A DNA stretch of 64,000 bases from Mycolicibacterium senegalense (GCF_019645875.1 NZ_CP081000.1:1736001-1800000); one strand, 5' to 3'. Shown: positions 33,471-43,343, numbered from the stretch's first letter. Numbers and translations: made by a program. The notes: generated by a model not told the origin, from the letters alone.

Positions 33471-34729
33471 ACGGGCTGATCAGACAGTTCCGCAGTTTCG
33501 ACCTGCCCAGCCGGCTGTTGATGGTCAACCAGTTCGGCATCAACCTGGGCTTCTACATGCTGATGCCGTACCTGGCCGGCTATCTCGCCGGGCCGCTGGG
33601 CCTGGCGGCGTGGGCAGTGGGGTTGGTGCTGGGCGTGCGCAACTTCTCGCAGCAGGGCATGTTCATCGTCGGCGGCACCCTGGCCGACCGGCTGGGTTAC
33701 AAGCCGCTGATCGTCGCCGGATGTCTGTTGCGCACCGCGGGGTTCGGCCTGCTCGTCGTCGCGGATTCCCTGCCGGCGATGCTGATCGCCTCGGCGGCAA
33801 CCGGTTTCGCCGGGGCGCTGTTCAATCCCGCGGTGCGGGCCTACCTGGCCGCGGACGCCGGTGATCGGCGGGTCGAGGCCTTCGCCACCTTCAACGTGTT
33901 CTACCAGGCCGGAATCCTGCTGGGTCCGCTGGCGGGAATGGCATTGCTGGCCTTCGACTTCCGGGTGACCGCCGCGGCTGCGGCCGGGGTATTCGCGGTG
34001 TTGACGGTGGCCCAGCTGCTGGCCCTGCCGCGGCACCGTGCCGAGCCGGCGGCGCAGCCGAGTTCGGTGCTGGACGACTGGCGCAGCGTCGTCGCCAACC
34101 GCGGGTTCCTGCTGTTCGCACTTGCCATGATCGGCTCTTACGTGCTGTCGTTCCAGGTGTATCTGGCGCTGCCGCTGCAGGCCGCGGTGCTACGTCCCGG
34201 CAACGAAACAGCCTTGGTGGCAGCCGTGTTCGTGGTGTCTGGCCTGATCGCGGTGGGCGGTCAGTTGCGCATCACCCGCTGGTTCTCAGACCGCTGGGGT
34301 CCGCGCCGCAGCCTGGTTGTCGGGCTGCTGGTACTGGCTGCGGCTTTCGTCCCGCTGGCTGTGGTGCCCGACGGGGACCGGTTCGGCACCGCCGCCGCGG
34401 TGGCCGCGTTGCTCGTGTCGTCGGCGCTGCTGGCCCTCGGATCGGCAGCGGTGTTCCCGTTCGAGATGGACACCGTCGTGGCGCTGTCGGGTGATCGGCT
34501 GGTCGCCACGCACTACGGGTTCTACAACACCGTGGTCGGAGTGGGCATCCTGGCGGGCAACGTGGCGACCGGCTCACTGATCGGCGCGGCGCGCGCCGCG
34601 GGCCTGGCCGAATTGGTGTGGCTGGGCCTCACGGCAATCGGTCTGGTGTCCGCGGCGGCGCTCTACCTGCTGATGCGCGACGGTGGGAAGTTGGCGCCGA
34701 GTACGCCGCTCACTGCATCGGAACCGTGA
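33467..34729 (+). CDS. MFS exporter (Rv0849 type)
   Basis: Major facilitator protein of 420 aa with about 12 hydrophobic segments. The first loop has [14 protein letters not shown] (MFS motif A) and there is a long central cytoplasmic loop near 185-205. It is coupled by a 4-bp overlap to cysK2. Rv0849 is the homologue by position and general sequence. It may export a cysteine-derived or metal-binding compound, but no substrate can be assigned. The 3' end overlaps the convergent AIM24 gene by 20 bp. Confidence 0.85.
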   Translation: MNGLIRQFRSFDLPSRLLMVNQFGINLGFYMLMPYLAGYLAGPLGLAAWAVGLVLGVRNFSQQGMFIVGGTLADRLGYKPLIVAGCLLRTAGFGLLVVADSLPAMLIASAATGFAGALFNPAVRAYLAADAGDRRVEAFATFNVFYQAGILLGPLAGMALLAFDFRVTAAAAAGVFAVLTVAQLLALPRHRAEPAAQPSSVLDDWRSVVANRGFLLFALAMIGSYVLSFQVYLALPLQAAVLRPGNETALVAAVFVVSGLIAVGGQLRITRWFSDRWGPRRSLVVGLLVLAAAFVPLAVVPDGDRFGTAAAVAALLVSSALLALGSAAVFPFEMDTVVALSGDRLVATHYGFYNTVVGVGILAGNVATGSLIGAARAAGLAELVWLGLTAIGLVSAAALYLLMRDGGKLAPSTPLTASEP

Positions 34730-35588
34730 CCCCTTCCGAGGGCTGCACGATCACAAAGCCGTTGCCGTGGAACGCAACCTGAAGGGCCTCGCCGGAGCCG
34801 CGGCCGATCAGTGCACCTGCCTTGAAGCTGGTCTTGAGCTGGGTCTGTAGGTGTGCCGACCAGGCCACCACGGCGTTGGTGTCGGCGAAGGTCGGGGCCT
34901 CGGCGGCGTTGAGCACCACCGGCGGACCGTCGGTGGTCAGCGCTACCCATCCGGTGCCGCGCAGCGTGGTGTTGAACAGGCCGCCGGTGGCGATGCTGCC
35001 GCCACGGACGCGTTCGATGTTCCAGTCCAGGCCCGACGAGAAGGCCAGCACGTTCTTGCCGCTGATCGACAAGCCGGAGTTGGACAGTTGCAGCAGGTGG
35101 ACGTCGAAGCCCTGGTCGGCGAGGAACACATCGCCCTGACCTTGGCACCGCATCAGCGGCAGGCCTTCGCCCGTGAGCGCTTTCTTGATGAACTTGGACG
35201 CACCGCCGCCTTCGAAGGCGAAGTCGACGTTGCCTTGGTAGGCGACCATCGAGCCCTGTCGCGCCATGAACGGTTCGCCGAGGCGTACCCGCAGCATCTT
35301 GTTGTTCTGGTTGGCGATCGGCGTCGCCTCTTTCTCGCTGAACCGTCCATCGACGAGTTCTCCGCTGATCCCGGCGAATCCGTCACCCGTGGGTTGGGCC
35401 TGGGCTTGGGCCTGTGGTTGCGCGGGGGACTGCTGTGGCGGCTGCGGTGCGGCGCTGAGCGGTGCCCGGCCGGGCTGGCCCTGATGTGACACCTGGTCGG
35501 TCCAGGATTGTCCGTCCCACCAGCGGTATTCGTAGCGGCCTTCAGGATCGGGCAGCCAGCCGGGTTGCCAGTTTCCGTTCACAGTCAT
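34710..35588 (-). CDS. AIM24-family protein with N-terminal DUF2510 domain
   Basis: Protein of 292 aa. Residues about 6-35 form a DUF2510 module (WQPGWLPDPEGRYEYRWWDGQSWT), then a Pro/Gln/Ala linker (PQQSPAQPQAQAQAQP), then an AIM24/TerD-like beta-rich domain (about 75-290) with MVAYQGNVDF, RCQGQGDVFLA and FHGNGFVIVQPSEG. Function in bacteria is unknown. DUF2510 modules are actinobacterial and often found at the N-terminus of membrane-associated proteins. An AGGA site lies close to the ATG. Confidence 0.85.
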   Translation of the reverse strand: MTVNGNWQPGWLPDPEGRYEYRWWDGQSWTDQVSHQGQPGRAPLSAAPQPPQQSPAQPQAQAQAQPTGDGFAGISGELVDGRFSEKEATPIANQNNKMLRVRLGEPFMARQGSMVAYQGNVDFAFEGGGASKFIKKALTGEGLPLMRCQGQGDVFLADQGFDVHLLQLSNSGLSISGKNVLAFSSGLDWNIERVRGGSIATGGLFNTTLRGTGWVALTTDGPPVVLNAAEAPTFADTNAVVAWSAHLQTQLKTSFKAGALIGRGSGEALQVAFHGNGFVIVQPSEGVTVPMQ

Positions 35589-35678
35589 TCCTCGAATCGT
35601 CAGGAGGGGAGAAATCGACACCAGGCTACAAGTCGCCAGTGCGTCCCGATTGCGGCGAACCCCTGGCATTCTGATGCC

Positions 35679-35882
35679 ATGGCAAAGGAAATCGACCCGA
35701 TCCGCGCCCAGGGTGCCCTCGCTGTCTTGAAGCAGCATCCCGGCATGGTGCTGTTCGCGGTGTCGCCGGTGATCATCGTGCTGGGCGCGGTGTGGTGGAT
35801 CGCCGGGCCGGGGTGGGCGGGGCTGTTGCTGGTCGCCCTGGTGCTGGCCGGGGGCGCTGCGCTGCTGCTCAAACGCAACTGA
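35679..35882 (+). CDS. Small membrane protein, unknown function
   Basis: 67 aa. A short charged N-terminus (MAKEIDPIRAQGALAVLKQHPG) is followed by two closely spaced hydrophobic segments (about 23-43 and 45-62) and a basic end, KRN. CATTCT lies 6 nt upstream of the ATG and no Shine-Dalgarno is visible. I do not recognise a family; it resembles small actinobacterial inner-membrane proteins. Confidence 0.6.
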   Translation: MAKEIDPIRAQGALAVLKQHPGMVLFAVSPVIIVLGAVWWIAGPGWAGLLLVALVLAGGAALLLKRN

Positions 35883-35934
35883 CCCGCGGCCGTACATGCG
35901 GCGTTCGCCGGTGGTGAACGCCGTCCCATCTGCG

Positions 35935-35958
35935 GTGTAACGGTGTAATCATGTAATC
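35935..35958 (+). promoter_or_regulatory. Three tandem octamers abutting a start codon
   Basis: GTGTAACG, GTGTAATC and ATGTAATC follow each other directly and end at the ATG at 35959. No Shine-Dalgarno is present. Tandem short repeats are typical operators for ribbon-helix-helix proteins, and the gene that follows ends in an RHH-like segment. Confidence 0.5.
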
Positions 35959-36489
35959 ATGAGTAAACATCAGCACCATCGCCGGTCCGCGGATGAGGCC
36001 GCCGAATGGTTCGCGGGCCGGCTGCCCGATTCCTGGTTCAGCGGCGACCCGACGGTGATCGTCGACCGTGAAGAGATCACCGTCATCGGCAGGCTGCCGG
36101 CCCCCGAGGATTCCGAGACTGCAGCCCGGGCCTCCGGCCGGGCGGCGCGGTTCCGCGAGGAGACGCGGGCCGAGCGCATGCGCATCGCCGACGAGGCGCA
36201 GGGCCGGTTCGACCGCAAGGTGTCCTGGGGCGTTGAGGTAACTGCCGGCGAAGGCGGCGTCGAGCGAATCCTGTTCACCCACATCGCGGTACCGGTCATG
36301 ACCCGGCTCAAGCAGCCCGAACGGCAGGTGCTCGACACCCTCGTCGACGCGGGTGTGGCGCGGTCCCGCTCGGACGCGCTGGCCTGGTCGGTGCGCCTGG
36401 TGGGTCAGCACACCGAGGAGTGGCTGGGCAAGCTGCGCGATGCCATGAAAGCGGTCGACGATCTGCGTGCCGAAGGCCCGGGCGTCTAG
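35959..36489 (+). CDS. Conserved hypothetical protein with RHH-like C-terminus
   Basis: Protein of 176 aa, no named family. A His-rich start (MSKHQHHRR) is followed by WFAGRLPDSWF, a beta segment PTVIVDREEITVIGRL, and a basic helix (ARFREETRAERMRIADEAQGRF). A C-terminal part (about 118-150) of LDTLVDAGVARSRSDALAWSVRLV looks like a ribbon-helix-helix or ParD/CopG-like fold. Tandem octamers directly before the ATG may be an autoregulatory site. It is convergent with the oxidoreductase gene (4-bp overlap). DNA binding is inferred, not shown. Confidence 0.65.
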   Translation: MSKHQHHRRSADEAAEWFAGRLPDSWFSGDPTVIVDREEITVIGRLPAPEDSETAARASGRAARFREETRAERMRIADEAQGRFDRKVSWGVEVTAGEGGVERILFTHIAVPVMTRLKQPERQVLDTLVDAGVARSRSDALAWSVRLVGQHTEEWLGKLRDAMKAVDDLRAEGPGV

Positions 36490-38651
36490 AGCCGTTCGAT
36501 CCCGACGTACACCGAGCCCAGGGTCGAGGTCTGGGACAGCGGATCGATCGACGCGCTGTCGGCCAGCAGGTTGCGGTTGACCCCGTAGGAATCCGGTGCG
36601 CCGCCGTGTCGTGGGTCGAATACCCGTGAGCCCCAGCCGTGGTCGAGCACGACGACGCCCCGGCGGGGCCGGTCGCTGAGGGTGGCCGTCACCTCCAGGC
36701 GCCCGATCGGCGAGAACACCCGGATCCGGTCGCCGGTCGCGATGCCGAGCGCTGCGGCGTCATCGGGGTGGACCAGTAGCTCGTTGTCCTTGCCGGCCGG
36801 ATGCAGGCCCGGCAACTCGTTGAGCCACGAGTTCATCGAATGCCGGCGGCGCCGGTTGCCCAGCACGAACGGGAATCCCTCCGGCGCCCCGGGATCCGGC
36901 GTGGCGAGCAGTTCACGGGCCCGCGTGACGAACTCCGCGGGTGCTGCCCGGACCTTGTGGTCCGGAGTCCGTAATGCCGCACGGAACCGGCCGAAGCGCC
37001 GGGGCCCGAGCACCAGGCCGTGGGGGTGCGCCTTGAGTTCGCGCCAGGTGAGCTTGTGCCCGTCGAACCTCCGCGAGGTGAGGATGATCAGGCGGTCCAT
37101 CCAGTGCGGCCCGAACGCCAACCCGGGCCGTCCGGTGCGGTCCGCGAGCCGGCGGGTGGCGCGGACGAATCCGTTGAATCCCTTGGCGCCGAACAACGGA
37201 CGACCCATCGCCAGCGCCAGGTCGGTGAATATCTGCCATTCCTCCCGGGCGCCCTCGGGTGGTTCGACGGCCCTGACGCCGTACTGGGCATAGGGCTCGT
37301 CGTGCATGCCGCTGGTCAAGGCCAGCAGGTCGTCGCGTTCCAGCCAGTGCACTCCGGGCAGCAGCCAGTGCGCGTGCCGGTGGCTCTCGCGTTGCACCAG
37401 GTCGATGGCTACCAGCAGATCCAGTTGGCCCAGGGCCTCGTCGAGCTTGGCTCCGTCCGGTCCGGAGACCACAGGGTTGCCGGAGTTGATCAGCAATGCC
37501 CGGATCTGGCCACGACCAGGCGTGGTGATCTCGTCGGGCAGTTCGGCCAGGGCGTGTGCGCCGGCCACCATGTCCCGCCCGGCCAGCCGGCTCGTGCGTG
37601 GACGGGTGGAGGCCAGTGCGGCCAGCCGCAGGGTGTCGACATAGCCCGGCTCGAAGCGGCGCCCGCCCGGACGGTCCATCCGCCCGGTGATCAGGTTGAG
37701 AACATGGCCCAGCCACTCGGCCACCGTGCCCGCGGAGTGCAACGACACCCCGGTCCGCGTGATGGCCATAGCCCCTGTCGCCGAGGCGAATTCACGGGCC
37801 ACCTGCTCGATCACGTCGCGGCGGATGTCGCAGCGCGTGGCCAGGTCGTCGAGATCGGCCGCGGCGGCCAGTGCGCGTAGATCGGCCATGCCGGTGGCCA
37901 GCTCGGCACAATCGCCGCGGTGCTCGCGCTGTTCGTCGAGGATCACCTTGACCATCGCCAGCAGCAGCGCCCAGTCTTGGCCGGGACGCACCGGCAGATG
38001 CAGGTCGGCGGCCTGCGCGCTCTCGGTGCGCATCGGGTCGACCACGACGATGCGGGCGCCCTGCCTCTGGCGGGCCAGCGCGCGACGCCACCCGCCCGGC
38101 ACCGATTCCACCCAGTTCCACGCGCTCACAGCGGGATTGGCCCCGACGATCAGGAAGTAGTCGCAGTTGTCGACATCGGACACCGGCACCATCAGCGATG
38201 ATCCGTACATCGCCTCGGCCACCACGTGCAGCGCGTTCTGGTCCACCGATCCGACCGCGTAACGGTTGTTCGTGCCGATGGCGTCCAGCCAGGCGTTCAT
38301 GAAAACCAGGTTCGACGACGAGTACCCGGCCGGATTGCCGTAGTAGGCGGCCACCGCGTCCGGGCCTCCGGCGTCGATGATCCGGTTCATCCGGTGCGCG
38401 ATGTCGGTGATCGCCTCGTCCCAGGTCGACTCGACGTAGCTGTCACCGACCTTGCGCATCGGCGCCACGATGCGTCGTGGATGGTCCACCATCTGACCGG
38501 CGGTGCGGCCCTTCGCGCAGAAATCGCCCCAGGTGTGCGGATTGAGCTTGTCGGCCGCGATCTTGCGCACCCGGTTGTCCTCGACCGTCACCTCCAGGCC
38601 GCAGGAGGCCAGGCAGTACCGGCAGAAGGTGTGCACGGTCGTGGTTGTCAT
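36486..38651 (-). CDS. Molybdopterin oxidoreductase, formate-dehydrogenase/nitrate-reductase-like
   Basis: Mo/W-bis-MGD enzyme of 721 aa. The N-terminal 4Fe-4S site has C10-X2-C13-X3-C17-X27-C45 (CRYCLASC ... DFCAKG). Molybdopterin domains follow, with YYGNPAGYSSSN, IVGANPAVSAWNW, VVVDPMRTE and INSGNPVVSGPDG. The C-terminal molydopterin-dinucleotide-binding domain has NELLVHPDDAAALGI and SPIGRLEV. There is no Tat signal, so it is cytoplasmic. The substrate cannot be named; no accessory or quinone-binding subunit lies beside it. TAGTCT lies 7 nt before the ATG at 38651 (leaderless), within an inverted-repeat region. Confidence 0.88.
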   Translation of the reverse strand: MTTTTVHTFCRYCLASCGLEVTVEDNRVRKIAADKLNPHTWGDFCAKGRTAGQMVDHPRRIVAPMRKVGDSYVESTWDEAITDIAHRMNRIIDAGGPDAVAAYYGNPAGYSSSNLVFMNAWLDAIGTNNRYAVGSVDQNALHVVAEAMYGSSLMVPVSDVDNCDYFLIVGANPAVSAWNWVESVPGGWRRALARQRQGARIVVVDPMRTESAQAADLHLPVRPGQDWALLLAMVKVILDEQREHRGDCAELATGMADLRALAAAADLDDLATRCDIRRDVIEQVAREFASATGAMAITRTGVSLHSAGTVAEWLGHVLNLITGRMDRPGGRRFEPGYVDTLRLAALASTRPRTSRLAGRDMVAGAHALAELPDEITTPGRGQIRALLINSGNPVVSGPDGAKLDEALGQLDLLVAIDLVQRESHRHAHWLLPGVHWLERDDLLALTSGMHDEPYAQYGVRAVEPPEGAREEWQIFTDLALAMGRPLFGAKGFNGFVRATRRLADRTGRPGLAFGPHWMDRLIILTSRRFDGHKLTWRELKAHPHGLVLGPRRFGRFRAALRTPDHKVRAAPAEFVTRARELLATPDPGAPEGFPFVLGNRRRRHSMNSWLNELPGLHPAGKDNELLVHPDDAAALGIATGDRIRVFSPIGRLEVTATLSDRPRRGVVVLDHGWGSRVFDPRHGGAPDSYGVNRNLLADSASIDPLSQTSTLGSVYVGIERL

Positions 38652-38676
38652 TACATTGAGACTACAATTTGTAATG
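38649..38676. promoter_or_regulatory. Inverted repeats at the molybdoenzyme start
   Basis: CATTACA (38649-38655) pairs with TGTAATG (38670-38676), and a nested TACAA-T-TTGTA occurs at 38663-38673. They cover the -10 region and the start codon. The half-site TGTAAT also appears in the octamers at 35943-35958. Confidence 0.5.
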
Positions 38677-38832
38677 GATTCCGGCGGCCAAACCCGGAGG
38701 CGCAGTGCCGGCGAGCCCGTCGTGGCGCCATGGTTCACTGTTTGTGGCTCCCGTTATTTGACGGTCTGGTATATATCCTCCAGCGCTGCGACAGCCCTTG
38801 TCCTGCGTTTCCACAGCGATAGGGGGATATCA

Positions 38833-41448
38833 GTGGCGGGCGTGCGCAACTCGGAAATTTCGGCGAGTGGCGAGAACCCTCGGGGACGGCATCGCGCCTC
38901 CGGGCGTCGGCAACTCGGGATTGGTTCGTGGTTGGGAGCCGGTGCGATCACGTTGGGCGTTGGTGCGGCGTTGGCGAGCGGTTCGGGGGTCGCGCACGCA
39001 GACAACACTGGTTCCGACACATCCTCCGCGACCAGCAGAGCCGGCAAGGACACAGCGAGCAAGGCCGGCTCGGACGACGGCGCTCGGTCAAAACAGAAGC
39101 ACAAGACCCGTCGTCTGTCCGGTGCGATCGGAGTTTCCCAGAGCGACGGCAACGTGGCAGTCGCCACGACCACATCTAAGCGATCAGGCTCGGTGAGTTC
39201 CAACCGGGTCGCGCGTTCACGTCCGACGAGCATCGAGCAGGGTGCCGTCGGAGCGCAGACAGACCCGCCCGAGACCACGACGACGCCGACTGTGGCAACG
39301 GACTCCGTTGCGGTGCAGTCAGTTGACCAAATTGCGGCAACAGTAGCACCCACGCCCGTGGCTTCGGTCAAACCTGCTCAGCCAGTCTCGATGCCACGCC
39401 TGGACAAGCTGGCATGGGTGGCGGTGCGCCGGTTCGAGGACTCACAGTTGCTTTCTGCCTCAACGGCATCCACCGAGCGGACGGCGGCAAGCAGCCAGAC
39501 CGTCGGCGCCGAACCTGTGGTAACGCCGGCAACGGCACCTTCGCTCCTTCAGATGCTGCAACATGCGTTCTCCAACAAGGCGCCGACGGTCAGCCCGGAA
39601 CAGACGCGCGGACAATCCCCCATGGGAGTGGTCACCGGAAATCTCTGGGCCGGCGACCCCGACGGGGATCAGGTGACCTACACCGTCACGCAACAACCCG
39701 CCCATGGCACCGTGGTGGTGAATCCCGATGGCAGCTACAGGTACAACCCGGACACGGATTTCGCGAACACCGGCGGAACGGATCAGTTCACGGTGTCCGT
39801 CGACGGCGGGGCGGCCTACCGCAACAGCGGCGGCGTCGCCGGTTCGATCCTCGGCCTCTTCCATTCGCTGGCCCAAGCCATCGGCCTGAGTGAGTCTGAC
39901 ACCACAACCGTGACCGTCCCGGTCAGCGTCACCGCGACAAACCGGCCTCCCGGAGGCATTCCCACGCCCGGCCGCCCGAACAGCGCGGCGGTCGTCGGCG
40001 ACGACGGCAACGTCTACCAAACCAGCGTCGAGTCTTTGTCATCCGGCTACGTCACCCATGTGACTGTCGTGCATGCCGATGGCACCACGACCCACTACTC
40101 CCAGCCCGGCAAGAGCTACGACGGCGTAGTGCTCGGACCCAACGGCGACGTCTACCAAACCAGCTTCACCGACAACTACGGCAGCGACTTCACCTACTAC
40201 ACCACGACGATGCGAGTGATCCACGCCGACGGGACCACCACCGACTACACCCAATCCGGCGTCGGCGAACACGGCCCAGTCGTTGGAACCGACGGAACGA
40301 TCTACCAGGCCATCGCGAACGGCAGCAGTATCGCCGGCCGCACGATCACGGTGCTGGTCGTGCGGCCTGACGGGACCAGCACCACGCACACCCAAGCCGG
40401 CGGAATCAGTGGCCGCGTCGTCATCGGCTCTGACGGCACCGCATACACAACCAGCTCCCGGGAACTCGCCGACCACGGCTTCACCACCGTTGTCGTCGCG
40501 TTGCGCCCCGACGGGACGACCACCGAATACACGCTGAACGGTGCGCCTCTCGACGGGGTGATTCTCGGGCCGAACAACACGGCCTACCTGAACACCACGG
40601 TCAGGGACTCCAGCACCATGACCTTGGACGCCGTGTTGGTCGAGTTGCATTCCGACGGCACCACAACGGCCCGCCCGGGCCCCGCCGACCAGATCGGCGG
40701 CGCGATCGTGGCCGCCGACGGCACGATCTATCGATCCGGACGCTCCGGCACCGAACCCGTCGTGAGCGTGCTGCATCCGGACGGCACCATCACCACAACG
40801 ATCTTGCCCGGCGAAGTCTATGGCCCAATAGTGCTGGGCCCCAACGGCGATGCATACCAGACCAGCACGGTCCAGAACACGACCATAGTTACCGTGCTGC
40901 ACGCCGATGGAACCACCACCTCCTACACCCAACCTGGCCGGCCGGTTTCGGCCATCGAGATCGGCTCGGACGGACGCGTTTACACGACCAGCTACAACTT
41001 GAGCGACGGCACCACCACCGTGCGAGCGCTCCACCCCGACGGCACCATCATCGACTACACCCAACCGGGCAGGCCTGTCGGCGGCTGGGACCTGGTCGAG
41101 TTGGCATCCGACGGCACCTTCTACCAAACCACCGGATCGGGCGGCTACCAGACCGAAACCACGATGGTGCGCGCGTACTCTCCTGACGGGACCTTCACTG
41201 ACCACAGCCAGCCGGGCCAGGTTGTGGGCGGTGTCGTCATCGGACCCGACGGCACGGCCTACCAAGTCAGCGTCAAGGGCGAAACCACCGTCGTCTCGGT
41301 ATTGCAACCCGACGCCGGCGGTGCGACCTACGAGTTACCGGGCAGCCCATCCGGCAGGGTGGTGATCGCCGGTGACGGTACGCCCTATCTGGCCACCGCC
41401 GCCGGACTGTGGGACCTCAGTGCTCTTACCTCGGAAATCACAGTCTGA
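38833..41448 (+). CDS. Large exported protein with cadherin-like domain and 11 propeller-like repeats
   Basis: Protein of 871 aa from the GTG at 38833, preceded by AGGGGG. The N-terminus has a long mycobacterial signal (RRQLGIGSWLGAGAIT ... GVAHADN, cleavage near 57). A low-complexity Ser/Thr/Ala linker covers about 60-250. A cadherin/VCBS-like domain at about 255-375 has GDPDGDQVTYTVTQQP, VVNPDGSYRYNP and DQFTVSVDGG. The rest (about 380-865) is an array of 11 units of ~40-50 aa carrying G-DG-YQTS-type and DGTTT-type strands, resembling beta-propeller blades or Teneurin/Rhs-like strips. A surface or cell-wall adhesin or binding role is likely. No sortase or membrane anchor is seen. Confidence 0.78.
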   Translation: MAGVRNSEISASGENPRGRHRASGRRQLGIGSWLGAGAITLGVGAALASGSGVAHADNTGSDTSSATSRAGKDTASKAGSDDGARSKQKHKTRRLSGAIGVSQSDGNVAVATTTSKRSGSVSSNRVARSRPTSIEQGAVGAQTDPPETTTTPTVATDSVAVQSVDQIAATVAPTPVASVKPAQPVSMPRLDKLAWVAVRRFEDSQLLSASTASTERTAASSQTVGAEPVVTPATAPSLLQMLQHAFSNKAPTVSPEQTRGQSPMGVVTGNLWAGDPDGDQVTYTVTQQPAHGTVVVNPDGSYRYNPDTDFANTGGTDQFTVSVDGGAAYRNSGGVAGSILGLFHSLAQAIGLSESDTTTVTVPVSVTATNRPPGGIPTPGRPNSAAVVGDDGNVYQTSVESLSSGYVTHVTVVHADGTTTHYSQPGKSYDGVVLGPNGDVYQTSFTDNYGSDFTYYTTTMRVIHADGTTTDYTQSGVGEHGPVVGTDGTIYQAIANGSSIAGRTITVLVVRPDGTSTTHTQAGGISGRVVIGSDGTAYTTSSRELADHGFTTVVVALRPDGTTTEYTLNGAPLDGVILGPNNTAYLNTTVRDSSTMTLDAVLVELHSDGTTTARPGPADQIGGAIVAADGTIYRSGRSGTEPVVSVLHPDGTITTTILPGEVYGPIVLGPNGDAYQTSTVQNTTIVTVLHADGTTTSYTQPGRPVSAIEIGSDGRVYTTSYNLSDGTTTVRALHPDGTIIDYTQPGRPVGGWDLVELASDGTFYQTTGSGGYQTETTMVRAYSPDGTFTDHSQPGQVVGGVVIGPDGTAYQVSVKGETTVVSVLQPDAGGATYELPGSPSGRVVIAGDGTPYLATAAGLWDLSALTSEITV
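39985..41412 (+). repeat. Eleven coding repeats, propeller-like
   Basis: Each unit contains a G(S/P)DG-x-x-YQTS-like strand and a V(L/V)HADGTTT-like strand. The first motif occurs as GDDGNVYQTS, GPNGDVYQTS, GTDGTIYQAI, GSDGTAYTTS, GPNNTAYLNT, AADGTIYRSG, GPNGDAYQTS, GSDGRVYTTS, ASDGTFYQTT, GPDGTAYQVS and AGDGTPYLAT. Unit spacing is about 120-160 bp. Confidence 0.8.
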
Positions 41449-41450
41449 CG

Positions 41451-43343
41451 CTAGACCCGGGTCATTTCCCAGTACCGGCCATGCCGCGACATCAACTCCT
41501 CGTGCGTACCGCGTTCGATGATGCGGCCGGCGTCCATCACCAGGATCAGGTCCGCGTCGCGGATCGTCGAAAGCCGGTGGGCGATGATGAAACTCGTGCG
41601 GTCCCGACGCAACTCGGCCATCGCCTGCTGGATCAGCAGTTCGGTTCGGGTGTCCACCGCGCTGGTCGCCTCGTCGAGCACCAGCACCCGCGGTCGCGCC
41701 AGCACCGCCCGCGCGATCGTGATGAGCTGCTTCTCACCGGCACTGATGGCACCGCCGTCGTCGTCTACCCGGGTGGCGTAGCCGTCCGGCAGGGTGTGTA
41801 CGAACCGGTCCACGTACGCCGCCCGGGCCGCCTCGAGCACCTCGTCCTCGGAGGCTTCCGGCCGGCCGTAGGCGATGTTGTCGTAGATGGTGCCGCCGAA
41901 GAGCCAGGTGTCCTGCAGCACCATGCCGATCGAGGACCGCAGCGACTGCCGGCTCACCGTCGAGATGTCCACGCCGTCGATCAGGATGCGGCCGGAGTCG
42001 ACGTCGTAGAACCGCATCAGCAGGTTCACGCACGTGGTCTTGCCGGCACCGGTGGGGCCGACGATGGCCACGGTGCTGCCCGCCTCGGCCACCAGCGACA
42101 GGTCTTCGATCACCGGGGTGTCCGGGAGGTAGCCGAAGTTCACGCGGTCGAATTCGACGCGGCCCGAGCGGATCTGCAGTGGTGGATCCGGGTCGGGTGA
42201 CTGTTCGTCGGCGTCGAGCAGGTCGAAAACACGCTCGGCACTGGCGATCCCGGATTGCAGCGTGTTGTACATCCCGGCCACCTGGCCCAACGGCTGGTTG
42301 AACTGACGCACGTACTGGATGAACGCCTGGATGCTGCCCAGGGTGATCTGGCCGCCGGCCACCTGCAGGCCGCCCACCACCGCGACGGCCACGTAACTGA
42401 GGTTGCCGATGAACATCGTCGACGGGCCGACCAGGCCTGAGAAGAACTGTGCCCCGATGCTGGACCGGTAGACGTCGTCGTTGAGCTCGTCGAAGCGGCG
42501 TTGCGCGGCCTCTCGGTGCCCGAACGTCTTCACGATCGTGAAACCGCTGTAGGTCTCCTCGATGTGAGCCGCCAAGCGGCCGGTGTTGCGCCACTGGGCC
42601 ACGAATAAGGGCTGGGAGCGACGGGTGATCCAGCGCGTCACCCACAGGGACAGCGGCACGGTGACGACCGTCAGCAGGGCCAGCAGCGGTGAGATGGTCA
42701 GCATCATCACCAGGACCGCGAACACGGTCAGCACCGAGGTCAGCAACTGGCTGATGGTCATCGACACCGAGCCCTGGATGTTGTCGATGTCGTTGGTGAC
42801 TCGGCTGAGCACCTCGCCGCGCTGCCGGGAATCGAAGTACGACAGCGGAAGCCGGTGCAGCTTGTCCTCCACCTCGGCCCGCAGCGCCACCATGGTGCGT
42901 TGCACGGTGACGTTGAGCAGCCGGGCTTGGAGCCAAACCAGCAGCGCGGCAAGCAGGTACAGTCCCAGCGCCAGGCCGAGGGTACGGGCCACCGCCGCGA
43001 AGTCGACACCGTGGCCGGGAATCACGTTCATGCCCGACAACAGGTCGGCGAACGCGGTGTCACCGCGGGCGCGGGCGGCCTCGACGGCCTGCTCCTTGCT
43101 CAGGCCGGCGGGCAGTTCACGGCCGATGACACCGTTGAACAGCAGGTCGGTCGCGTGCCCGAGGATCCGCGGGCCGATCACTGCCAGCACGATCCCCGCC
43201 ACGCCGAGCAGCACCACCGAGATCGCCAGTCCCCGTTGCGGTATCAGGCGTTTGAGCAGGCGCAGCGCCGAGCCGCGGAAATCCCGGGTGCGTTCAGCAG
43301 GGGCGACCGGAGTGCCGCTGCGGCGCAGCGCAGGTCCGGTCAT
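41451..43343 (-). CDS. ABC exporter half-transporter (Rv1272c type)
   Basis: Type IV ABC half-transporter of 630 aa: a six-helix membrane domain (about 30-350) and a C-terminal ATPase with Walker [12 protein letters not shown], signature ISAGEKQ, Walker [13 protein letters not shown] and H-loop IIAHRLST. The signature has ISAGE rather than LSGGQ. It forms a heterodimer with the upstream gene, whose stop it overlaps by ATGA; the pair matches Rv1273c-Rv1272c. It probably exports lipids or drugs. Its partner gene is frameshifted here, so complex assembly is in doubt unless that is a sequencing error. Confidence 0.92.
   Translation of the reverse strand: MTGPALRRSGTPVAPAERTRDFRGSALRLLKRLIPQRGLAISVVLLGVAGIVLAVIGPRILGHATDLLFNGVIGRELPAGLSKEQAVEAARARGDTAFADLLSGMNVIPGHGVDFAAVARTLGLALGLYLLAALLVWLQARLLNVTVQRTMVALRAEVEDKLHRLPLSYFDSRQRGEVLSRVTNDIDNIQGSVSMTISQLLTSVLTVFAVLVMMLTISPLLALLTVVTVPLSLWVTRWITRRSQPLFVAQWRNTGRLAAHIEETYSGFTIVKTFGHREAAQRRFDELNDDVYRSSIGAQFFSGLVGPSTMFIGNLSYVAVAVVGGLQVAGGQITLGSIQAFIQYVRQFNQPLGQVAGMYNTLQSGIASAERVFDLLDADEQSPDPDPPLQIRSGRVEFDRVNFGYLPDTPVIEDLSLVAEAGSTVAIVGPTGAGKTTCVNLLMRFYDVDSGRILIDGVDISTVSRQSLRSSIGMVLQDTWLFGGTIYDNIAYGRPEASEDEVLEAARAAYVDRFVHTLPDGYATRVDDDGGAISAGEKQLITIARAVLARPRVLVLDEATSAVDTRTELLIQQAMAELRRDRTSFIIAHRLSTIRDADLILVMDAGRIIERGTHEELMSRHGRYWEMTRV

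Noticed and set aside
40039..41307. 422-codon minus-strand frame inside the repeat protein gene
   Set aside because: The plus strand carries a signal peptide and ordered repeats; the antisense translation is low-complexity Gly/Val/Arg.
39985..41412. CRISPR-like or non-coding tandem repeat
   Set aside because: The periodicity is at the protein level, spacing varies, and the DNA repeats are not identical.
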